Origin: Rubrivirga sp.
Lineage (GTDB): Bacteria; Bacteroidota; Rhodothermia; Rhodothermales; Rubricoccaceae
NCBI GenBank assembly: GCA_012269805.1
Contig: JAAXJP010000295.1
Location: 1 to 14,207 of the forward strand
Direction of reading: 5' to 3'
Length of the DNA: 14,207 bases
The position numbers were made by a program, and so were the translations under genes. How positions within the stretch are numbered: the stretch's first letter is position 1; each line of letters begins with the position of its first letter. Positions 6,598 to 12,922 of the stretch are shown in pieces. The notes below the pieces were generated by a model. The model saw only the letters and a list, made by a program, of their open reading frames with translations. It was not told the DNA's origin and searched no databases.

Positions 6598-6614
6598 CCT
6601 GGCCTACTCCGCCG
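6587..6614. terminator. Hairpin spanning both convergent stop codons
   Basis: An 11-bp perfect stem (cggcggagtag 6587-6597 / ctactccgccg 6604-6614) has a 6-nt loop, cctggc. Each arm contains the last codons and TAG stop of one gene, so the whole 6-nt intergenic gap is the loop. There is no T tract. It is a candidate bidirectional transcription terminator or mRNA-end stabiliser built from coding sequence. Confidence 0.5.
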
Positions 6615-9600
6615 GCCCGCCTCGGCCCGCCGGTTCGGCGTCGAGGTCGACCGGCTCGGGGGCCCCTGCTGCGACCGGGAGCGCGACGTGGAACGTCGTG
6701 CCCTCGCCGTCGACGCTGTCGACGGACATCGACCCGTTGTGGACGCCCGTTACGATGTCGTGGGCGAGCGAGAGCCCGAGGCCGGTGCCCTCACCGGTCG
6801 GCTTCGTGGTGAAGAACGGCTCGAAGATCCGGCCCTTGACGGCGTCCGGGATCCCGGTCCCGTTGTCCTCGACGTCGATCCGAACGACGTCGCCGTCGCG
6901 GCGCGTGCGGAGGGTGACGGTGGGGGCGAAGCCGGGCTCGGCGCCCGCGGCCCGCTTCTGGACGGCGTGGAAGGCGTTCGTGAGCAGGTTGATGAGGACC
7001 CGCCCGAACTCCTGCGGCACGACCTCGACCTCGCCCGTGTCGTCGGCGAAGTCCTTCACGATCTCGACGTTGAAGTCGGAGTCGTTGGCCCGGGCGCCGT
7101 GGAAGGCGAGGTTGGCGTACTCGTCGATAAAGCGCGCGAGGTCGACGCGCCCGCGCTCCGACGAGCCGCCCCGGCTGTGGAGCAGCATCGAGCGGACGAT
7201 CCGGTCGGCCCGCTGGCCGTGCTCGCGGATCCGCCGGCAGTTTTCCTGGAGGTCGTCGATGAGGTCGCCGACCTCGTCGAGCACCTGGGCGGCCGGCTTG
7301 TCGGGCGCCTCGGTCATCTCGTCGCGGAGCTCCTGGGCCAGCTCGACCGAGAGGTCGGCGAAGTTGTTGACGAAGTTGAGCGGGTTCTTGATCTCGTGCG
7401 CGATCCCGGCCGTGAGCTGGCCGAGCGACGCGAGCTTCTCGCTCTGCACGAGCTGGGCCTGCGTCGCCTTCAGCTCACGGAGCGACGTCTCGAGTTGGCT
7501 GTTGGCCGCGGCCAGCTTGGCGTTGGCGGCCTCGACCTCGCGCGTGCGCTCGAGCTCGGCGGCCTTCCGCTCGTTCTCGGCCTTGAGCACGGCCGCCTCG
7601 GCGCGCTGGCGGTCGGCCTCGGCCGACGCCTTCCGCTGCTCGGCCTCGGCCGTCTCCGCCCGGAGCTCGGCCTCGCGCCGCTCGGCCCGCTCGCGCTCCT
7701 GACGGAGCAGCCGCGCCCGCTGCCACCGGTCGGCGCGGACGAGCGCGAACACGGCGAGCGCGGCGAAGCCGAGCAGCGCCCACCACGTCCGCCACCACGG
7801 CGGGTGGACCACCAGGTCGATCGTCGCGCTCTGGTCGCTCCAGACGCCGTCGGCGTTGGCGGCCTGGACCTCGAACGTGTAGCGGCCCGCGCCGAGGTCG
7901 GGGAACGTCACGTCGCGCCGGGTCCCGACCTCGTCCCACTCGTCGACGATGCCCGGCATCCGGTAGCGGTACGTGTTCTGCGCGGGGTCCGAAAAGTGGA
8001 GGCCGACGTACTCGATGGTGACGTAGCCCTCGTCGGGGCCGAGCTCGATCTCGTCGGCGACCGGCGCGGCCGCGTCCAGGATGTCGCCGTCCTCAGGTCC
8101 GACGGGTTGGCCGTTGACCTCGACGCCCGTGATCGCGACCTCCGGCGGGTTCGCGTTGCGCGCGGACAGGGTCTGGGGGTAGAAGGCGAGCAGGCCACGC
8201 TCGCTGCCGAAAAAGAGCTGGCCGTCCGGCGACCGCGCGGCGGCCCCGCTGAGGGCGCGCTCGGCGTCCTGGCCCTCGAGTCGCCGGTGGAACGTCTCGG
8301 TCACGGGCTCGAAGCGGGTGAGGCCGCCGCTCGTGCTGAGCCACAGGAACCCGGCGTCGTCCTCGACGATGGCGTAGACCGCGTCCCCTGGGAGGTCGGT
8401 CTCTTCGGCGGTGTACCGCGTGAGGCCAGCGCCCACGTCGCGGGTGTCGAGCCGGTGGAGGCCCCGGGGGGTCCCGACCCACAGGGAGCCGTTCGTGCGT
8501 GCGTGGAGCGAGAGGATGTCGTCGCTGGCGAGGCGCGTCGGCTCAGCGGGGTCGGCTCGGAGGCACACGAAGCGGGCCCCTTCGGCGGCGTCGCCGAGGC
8601 GGCAGAGGCCGGCGTCGGTGCCTGCCCAGAGCGCTCCGTCGGCGTCCTCGGCCAAGGCCCGGACGCGGTCGCTGCTGAGGCCGCTCGCCCCCCTGCGCAG
8701 GAACTCGGCCGTCCCCTCGGCCCGGTCATAGCGGACGAGGCCGTTCGCGAGCGTCCCGATCCAGAAGTCCCCTGCTTCTCGTTCAAGGATGGAGGCGATG
8801 GCGAACCGGGCGGGAGTCGGACCGGGCAGCGAGACACGTTGGATCTCGCCGTCGTCGTCGATCCGGTGGAGCCCGGCGCCCTCCGTGCCCACCCAGACGG
8901 TTCCCTCGCGGTCCTCGTAGAGCGCGCGGACGGGGTGCGCGTCGAGGTCATTGGCGTCCCCGATCCGTGTGTGCTCGAACGTCCGCCCGTCGGCGCTCCG
9001 GTCGAGCGTCTGGTCGGTGCCCACGTAGAGCATCCCGTCGCGGGCGGCCAGCACGGCGCGGACGTCGTTGCTCGCCAGCGACGCCGGGTCGTCGGTGTGC
9101 CGGAGGCGGACGGCCGTCCCGCGCGCTCGGTCGAACCGGTCGAGCCCGCCGTAGGTCGCGACCCAGAGGACCCCCTGGCGGTCCTCGTGGAGCGCCGACA
9201 CGTCGTCGTCGACCAGCGAGCTCGGGTCCTCGGCGACCGACCGGTAGATCCGAACGCCCTCGACGCCGGGCGTGAGGCGCCGGAGGCCGCCGGAGAGCGT
9301 GCCCACCCAGACCGTCCCGCTCGGGTCCTCGTGGACGTCGGTCACGTTCTGGGCGTTGATGTCGCCGCCGAGGTCGAGGCGGGCGAACGTCCCCGAGGCG
9401 GGGTCGAACGAGAGGAGCCCGTCGCCGAACGTGCCGAGCAGGAGGCTCCCGCGGCCGCTCGGCGTAATGGCCGTGACGGAGAACGCGCCCAACAGCGAGT
9501 CGGGGCGGACGGTCTGGAACGCGCCATCGCGGCGGCGGGCGAGGCCGTCGCCGGTGCCCACCCAGAGGTCGCCGCCGGACGTGAGGTAGAGCGCCTCGAC

Positions 9601-10161
9601 GACGTCGTCGGGCAGGCTGGCCCGGTCGGCCGCGTCGTGGCGCTCGACGGCGGCCACGGTCCCGTCGGCCTCGACGAAGGCCAGCCCGGCCGTCGTGCCT
9701 ACCCACACGTTGCCGGCCCCGTCGGCCTCGAGCGCGACGACGTCGTCGGCGGGGAGGCCCGAGATGCGGAGGAAGCGGTCGGTCGCCGGGTCGTAGCGGT
9801 TGAGGCCGGCGCCCGTCCCCACCCAGAGCGCGCCGCCCGCCGCCGGCTCCAGCACCTGGACCACGTTGCCGCTCAGCGACGTCGAGTCGGCCGTCCGGCG
9901 GTACTGGACCACCTCGTACCCGTCGTAGCGGACGAGGCCCTCGTCGGTCCCGGCCCACACGAAGCCGAGCGCGTCCTGCGTCACGTCGAGGACGGCGCTG
10001 CTCGGGAGGTCGTTCTCGACCGTGAGGTGGCGGAACGTGATCGCGTCGTCGTCCGGGAGCTCGGCGTCCGGCTGGGCCGCCACGAGGTCCGGCCCGAGAA
10101 CGGCGATCGACGCGAGAGTGGCCGCGGCGGCCGCGGCAGCGAGCAGGCGGAGGCGGCTCAC
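6604..10161 (-). CDS. Two-propeller (Reg_prop/Y_Y_Y) sensor histidine kinase
   Basis: This 1185-residue membrane kinase has a signal peptide (about 1-30, ending AAQ). Fourteen propeller repeats with the core LWVGT-x-x-GL-x-R-Y/F-D lie at about 66-662, enough for two seven-bladed beta-propellers. A Y_Y_Y domain (about 710-785, YVTIEYVGLHFSDPAQNTYR) and one transmembrane helix (about 789-808) follow. A long Glu/Arg/Ala coiled coil (810-905) leads to HisKA with phospho-acceptor His922 in GIAHEIKNPLNFVNNFADLS. The ATPase has an N box with Asn1062, a G1 box (DVEDNGTGIP, Asp1099), IFEPFFTTKP and GEGTGLGLS. Unlike Bacteroides hybrid systems it lacks a receiver or AraC domain; the receiver lies in the upstream gene. 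The GTG start at 10161 overlaps that gene's TGA by 4 nt (GTGA). The ligand is unknown; polysaccharide-derived ligands are known for relatives. Confidence 0.94.
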   Translation of the reverse strand: MSRLRLLAAAAAAATLASIAVLGPDLVAAQPDAELPDDDAITFRHLTVENDLPSSAVLDVTQDALGFVWAGTDEGLVRYDGYEVVQYRRTADSTSLSGNVVQVLEPAAGGALWVGTGAGLNRYDPATDRFLRISGLPADDVVALEADGAGNVWVGTTAGLAFVEADGTVAAVERHDAADRASLPDDVVEALYLTSGGDLWVGTGDGLARRRDGAFQTVRPDSLLGAFSVTAITPSGRGSLLLGTFGDGLLSFDPASGTFARLDLGGDINAQNVTDVHEDPSGTVWVGTLSGGLRRLTPGVEGVRIYRSVAEDPSSLVDDDVSALHEDRQGVLWVATYGGLDRFDRARGTAVRLRHTDDPASLASNDVRAVLAARDGMLYVGTDQTLDRSADGRTFEHTRIGDANDLDAHPVRALYEDREGTVWVGTEGAGLHRIDDDGEIQRVSLPGPTPARFAIASILEREAGDFWIGTLANGLVRYDRAEGTAEFLRRGASGLSSDRVRALAEDADGALWAGTDAGLCRLGDAAEGARFVCLRADPAEPTRLASDDILSLHARTNGSLWVGTPRGLHRLDTRDVGAGLTRYTAEETDLPGDAVYAIVEDDAGFLWLSTSGGLTRFEPVTETFHRRLEGQDAERALSGAAARSPDGQLFFGSERGLLAFYPQTLSARNANPPEVAITGVEVNGQPVGPEDGDILDAAAPVADEIELGPDEGYVTIEYVGLHFSDPAQNTYRYRMPGIVDEWDEVGTRRDVTFPDLGAGRYTFEVQAANADGVWSDQSATIDLVVHPPWWRTWWALLGFAALAVFALVRADRWQRARLLRQERERAERREAELRAETAEAEQRKASAEADRQRAEAAVLKAENERKAAELERTREVEAANAKLAAANSQLETSLRELKATQAQLVQSEKLASLGQLTAGIAHEIKNPLNFVNNFADLSVELAQELRDEMTEAPDKPAAQVLDEVGDLIDDLQENCRRIREHGQRADRIVRSMLLHSRGGSSERGRVDLARFIDEYANLAFHGARANDSDFNVEIVKDFADDTGEVEVVPQEFGRVLINLLTNAFHAVQKRAAGAEPGFAPTVTLRTRRDGDVVRIDVEDNGTGIPDAVKGRIFEPFFTTKPTGEGTGLGLSLAHDIVTGVHNGSMSVDSVDGEGTTFHVALPVAAGAPEPVDLDAEPAGRGGPAE

Positions 10162-11573
10162 GACAGGATCCGGGCGAACGCCTCGGTCGCGGCCGGCGGG
10201 ACGGACGAGAACCGGAGGTGGGCCTCGCAGCCCCCGTCCCCGGCGTCGACGACTTCCAGGACCTTCGCGTAGATCGTGGCCGGGCCGCCCTCGAGCTCGA
10301 ACGTCAGGCGGACGTCCGTCCGCGGGTCGATCTCGGTCCCGATCCTCGCGCGCGCGCCGGTCTGCGACAGCTCGACGACCTCGCCGGCGTGGTCGGCGTT
10401 CGTGATCTCCTTGCCGTCGAGGACCGCGAGGCCAAACGGGATCGGGTCGTCGATCGGCGCGAGGGCGTCCTCGTCGTGCGGCACGGTCCCCCCGTGCTCG
10501 CCCTCGACGCGCTCGACGCTGTGGATCGCGATGGGCTCGGCGAACCCCTTGAGCGAGACGCGCCGCGTGCCCTCCAGCTTGAGCGGTCCGCTCTCGCCGC
10601 CGGCCGCCTGATAGGTCGGGTCCGAGATGAGGACCTCGCCCGGCACCGCGAGGGTCTGGATCCGCGCGGTCAGGTTCACGGCGCTCCCCACGACGCCGTA
10701 CTTGGCGCGCTTCTCCGACCCGATCGTCCCGACGACGACCTCGCCCGAGTTCACGGCCGCCGTCATCTCGAGCGTCGGGAGACCGCGGGCCTCGAGCTCC
10801 TCGTTGACGGCGCCCATCCGGGACTGCATGGCCACGGCGCAGGCCGTCGCGCGCGTCGCGTGGTCCTCCATCTCGAGCGGGGCCCCGAAGATGACGAGGA
10901 CGGCGTCGCCGATAAACTCGTCGATGGCGCCCTCGTGCGCGTCGACCACCTCGGTCATCGCGCCGAGGTAGACGTTGAGGAGCTCGACGACCCGCTCGGG
11001 CTCCAGCCGCTCGGCGAGCTGGCTGAACCCGGAGATGTCGGACATCAGCACGGACACCTCGCGCTTCTCGCTCGACCCCGTCGCGTGGGGGTCGGCGAGG
11101 ACGGCCCGGGCGATCTTGTCGGAGAGGTAGCGCGTGATGGTCCGGCGGACGCGGTCGGCCTCGCGGTCGCGCTCGACGGCCTCGCGGGCCTGGGCGAGCG
11201 TGATCTGGAGGTCGTCCATGTCGATCGGCTTCGTGAGGAAGTCGAACGCGCCCTTGTTCATGGCCGTCCGGATGTTCTCCATGTCGCCGTAGGCCGTGAC
11301 CACGACGGCCCGCGTGCGCCGGCCGAGGTCGCCGAGCTCGCCGAGCAGCGTCAGCCCGTCCATCCGGGGCATGTTGATGTCGGTCACGACGACCTCGATG
11401 TCGGAGTCCTCTTGGAGGTGCTCGAGGGCCTCGACGCCATCGGAGGCGAACACGAGGGCGACCTCGCCGGACCGGACCTGCGACCGGAACTTCTGCCGGA
11501 TGAGCGGGACCAGGTCCGGCTCGTCGTCGACGAACAGGATCTTGATGGCCTCAGAAGGGGGCGCCTCGGACAT
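10158..11573 (-). CDS. Response regulator with class III nucleotidyl cyclase and PilZ-like domain
   Basis: This is a 471-residue cytoplasmic signalling protein. The receiver (about 9-130) has Asp16/Asp17, phospho-acceptor Asp65 in VTDINMPRMDG, Thr93 and Lys115. A linker helix leads to a class III cyclase (about 170-350) with metal-binding Asp179 (MSDISGFS) and Asp223 (FIGDAVLVIFG). The transition-state residues Asn300 and Arg304 lie in VVGSAVNLTARI, so the domain looks catalytically complete as a homodimer. Where adenylate cyclases have Lys (K-x-x-G-D) it has Glu219, and the usual Asp/Thr seven residues before Asn300 is Gly293, which favours GTP as substrate. The C-terminus (about 378-470; ELSQTGARARI, AHLRFSSVPPAATEAFARIL) resembles PilZ but lacks the RxxxR motif. 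The start is the ATG at 11573; the frame further upstream is non-coding-like. The 4-nt overlap with the kinase makes them a cognate pair. Confidence 0.9.
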   Translation of the reverse strand: MSEAPPSEAIKILFVDDEPDLVPLIRQKFRSQVRSGEVALVFASDGVEALEHLQEDSDIEVVVTDINMPRMDGLTLLGELGDLGRRTRAVVVTAYGDMENIRTAMNKGAFDFLTKPIDMDDLQITLAQAREAVERDREADRVRRTITRYLSDKIARAVLADPHATGSSEKREVSVLMSDISGFSQLAERLEPERVVELLNVYLGAMTEVVDAHEGAIDEFIGDAVLVIFGAPLEMEDHATRATACAVAMQSRMGAVNEELEARGLPTLEMTAAVNSGEVVVGTIGSEKRAKYGVVGSAVNLTARIQTLAVPGEVLISDPTYQAAGGESGPLKLEGTRRVSLKGFAEPIAIHSVERVEGEHGGTVPHDEDALAPIDDPIPFGLAVLDGKEITNADHAGEVVELSQTGARARIGTEIDPRTDVRLTFELEGGPATIYAKVLEVVDAGDGGCEAHLRFSSVPPAATEAFARILS

Positions 11574-11656
11574 GGACGGGAGGGGGGACTGGCCTGCGGG
11601 CGGCTCGAAAGTAGCGGCGGACGGACCGTACGCCCCACGGCCCCGCGAGTGTCCGG

Positions 11657-11664
11657 TACCTTTG
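11657..11664 (+). promoter_or_regulatory. Bacteroidota-type -7 box (TACCTTTG) before the transglycosylase
   Basis: TACCTTTG matches exactly the TAnnTTTG -7 consensus known for Bacteroidota housekeeping sigma factors and is one of very few AT-containing words in this gap. No clear TTG-type -33 element lies upstream, so support is partial. The start would fall near 11670, giving a leader of about 95 nt. Confidence 0.4.
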
Positions 11665-11702
11665 GAATCCGCGCGCGGACCCCGTGAAAGCCGGCCCGCG
11701 CG

Positions 11703-11722
11703 CCGTCCGGAGATACGGACGG
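11703..11722 (+). promoter_or_regulatory. Hairpin in the transglycosylase 5' leader
   Basis: ccgtccg-gagata-cggacgg forms a perfect 7-bp stem with a 6-nt loop, 43 nt before the ATG. It could act as an RNA structure or a dyad operator. No known regulator site is recognised. Confidence 0.35.
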
Positions 11723-11765
11723 ACTCCGCCAGGGGGTTCTGGCCCCGTCGATCCCACCACACCGT

Positions 11766-12782
11766 ATGCCGACGCTCCGCGCCGCGCTGGCCGCCCTGTC
11801 CCTTCTCGCCGCCCTCGCGCCGGCCACTGATGCCCGAGGCGTCTCCGGCGACCGAGGCGTCTCCGGGGACTCGACCGAGACGGCGGGCCCAGACGACCCG
11901 ATGGCTTGGGCCCGTGCCGTCGTCCGCGCCCGCCACGCCGTGCAGGCCGCCGAGGCCGAGGCCGACCCCGAGGCGGCCGCCGACTTGGCCGCCGCCGCCG
12001 TCCGCGCCGTCGACGCGCTCGCGGCCGACCCCGCCGCGGTCGCGTCGCTCCGCGACCTCCGGCTCCGCGCACAGGCGGCCTACGAGGCCCATCACGGCCC
12101 GGTCGCCGGCGACGCCCTCGCGCCCGCCGAGTGGGCCGCGCTCCGCGGCCCGGCCCTCGCCGCCCTCGGCACGAACTACGCCCCGACGCTCCGGGACCCG
12201 GCCGTCGTGGCGGCCGAGCGCGCCGAGGCCGAGCGGGCCGCGGGCCCGGCGTGGCTGTTCTACCCCGCCGAGGCCGCCGCCGAGATCGACCGTCAGCGCG
12301 GCGCGGCCGGCCGCCTGTCGCGCTCCGCCCGCCGGAACCCGTCGCTCCTCCGCCAGATCCGGCGGACGCTCGCGCGACGCGGCGTCCCGGAGGACCTCCA
12401 GTACGTGGCCGTCATCGAGAGCGCCCTGAACCCGCGCGCGGAGAGCTGGGCCGGCGCCCGGGGCCTCTGGCAGTTCATGCCCGCGACGGCCGCCGACTAC
12501 GGGCTCGACTCGCTGTCCGTGTTCGAGACCGGCCCCGCGACGGACGCCGCCGCGCGCTACCTCCGCTGGCTCAACGGCCGGTTCGACGGCGACTGGCACC
12601 TCGCGCTGGCCGCCTACAACTGTGGCGTCGGCCGCGTCGAGCGGATCGTGCGGGAGGCCCGCGCCGAGCTCGGCCGCGAGCCGACGTTCTGGGACGTCCG
12701 CGATGCGTTGCCGCGCGAGACGCGGGAGTACGTCCCGCGCTTCCTCGCCGTCGCCGAGGCCATGGGCGCGCGCTCGGCCTAG
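11766..12782 (+). CDS. Secreted lytic transglycosylase, MltD-like (GH23/SLT)
   Basis: This enzyme cleaves the MurNAc-GlcNAc bond of peptidoglycan to leave 1,6-anhydro-MurNAc ends. The 338-residue protein has a signal peptide (about 1-23, no lipobox), then an Ala/Glu/Asp-rich helical region (about 45-160). A C-terminal SLT domain (about 195-335) follows. Catalytic Glu218 lies in YVAVIESALNPRAES, followed by WAGARGLWQFMPATAADYGL (228-247) and ALAAYNCGVGRVERI (280-294), all hallmarks of the MltD branch. Classical MltD proteins carry C-terminal LysM wall-binding repeats; none are present here, so the helical N-terminal half may replace them. The ATG at 11766 gives the signal peptide directly. It is divergent from the cyclase gene and probably monocistronic. 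A hexapeptide duplication (RGVSGD twice) lies just after the signal peptide. Confidence 0.92.
   Translation: MPTLRAALAALSLLAALAPATDARGVSGDRGVSGDSTETAGPDDPMAWARAVVRARHAVQAAEAEADPEAAADLAAAAVRAVDALAADPAAVASLRDLRLRAQAAYEAHHGPVAGDALAPAEWAALRGPALAALGTNYAPTLRDPAVVAAERAEAERAAGPAWLFYPAEAAAEIDRQRGAAGRLSRSARRNPSLLRQIRRTLARRGVPEDLQYVAVIESALNPRAESWAGARGLWQFMPATAADYGLDSLSVFETGPATDAAARYLRWLNGRFDGDWHLALAAYNCGVGRVERIVREARAELGREPTFWDVRDALPRETREYVPRFLAVAEAMGARSA
11835..11870 (+). repeat. Tandem 18-bp duplication inside the transglycosylase gene
   Basis: Two adjacent 18-bp units, starting cgaggcgtctccgg at 11835 and 11853, differ at one base (17/18). They encode RGVSGD twice, directly after the signal peptide. 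The unit is in frame, so copy number could vary without breaking the gene. Confidence 0.85.
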
Positions 12783-12787
12783 CCCCC

Positions 12788-12809
12788 CCCGCCTCGGCGG
12801 CGAGGCGGG
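12788..12809 (+). terminator. Hairpin just after the transglycosylase stop
   Basis: A 9-bp perfect stem (cccgcctcg / cgaggcggg) with a gcgg loop begins 6 nt after the stop codon. It is well placed for termination, but no T run follows. The same hairpin core appears at 2771-2788. Confidence 0.5.
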
Positions 12810-12861
12810 CGGCGTCAACGTGGGACGTTGTCGCCCTGCGGTGACGGACTACGGGGCTGGA

Positions 12862-12888
12862 CCCCCCGCGCAACCGGAAGGCGGGGGG
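12862..12888. terminator. Second GC hairpin before the sugar dehydrogenase gene
   Basis: ccccccgc and gcgggggg form an 8-bp stem around an 11-nt loop (gcaaccggaag), followed by gttgac with no T tract. It lies between the transglycosylase and the next start. It may be a second terminator or part of the downstream leader. Confidence 0.4.
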
Positions 12889-12922
12889 GTTGACGGACGG
12901 GGGGCCGGCATCCCCGGTCCCC

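Larger units (their letters stand above)
11574..11765. other. Divergent intergenic region (cyclase / transglycosylase)
   Basis: These 192 bases hold no gene but must contain both divergent promoters. They include a TAnnTTTG-type box on the plus strand (11657-11664) and a hairpin in the transglycosylase leader (11703-11722). A one-mismatch box, TACTTTCG, lies on the minus strand (11606-11613), about 33 nt before the cyclase ATG. Confidence 0.4.

Noticed and set aside
6688..10272. A 1194-codon open frame on the plus strand opposite the histidine kinase
   Set aside because: It is an antisense shadow: Arg/Gly/Val/Glu-rich, no recognisable domain, and fully opposite a kinase with complete motifs. 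Long antisense frames are expected at this GC content.
11574..12818. N-terminal extension of the cyclase frame upstream of 11573
   Set aside because: It runs antisense to the lytic transglycosylase and through the divergent promoter region. The receiver domain begins right after the ATG at 11573.
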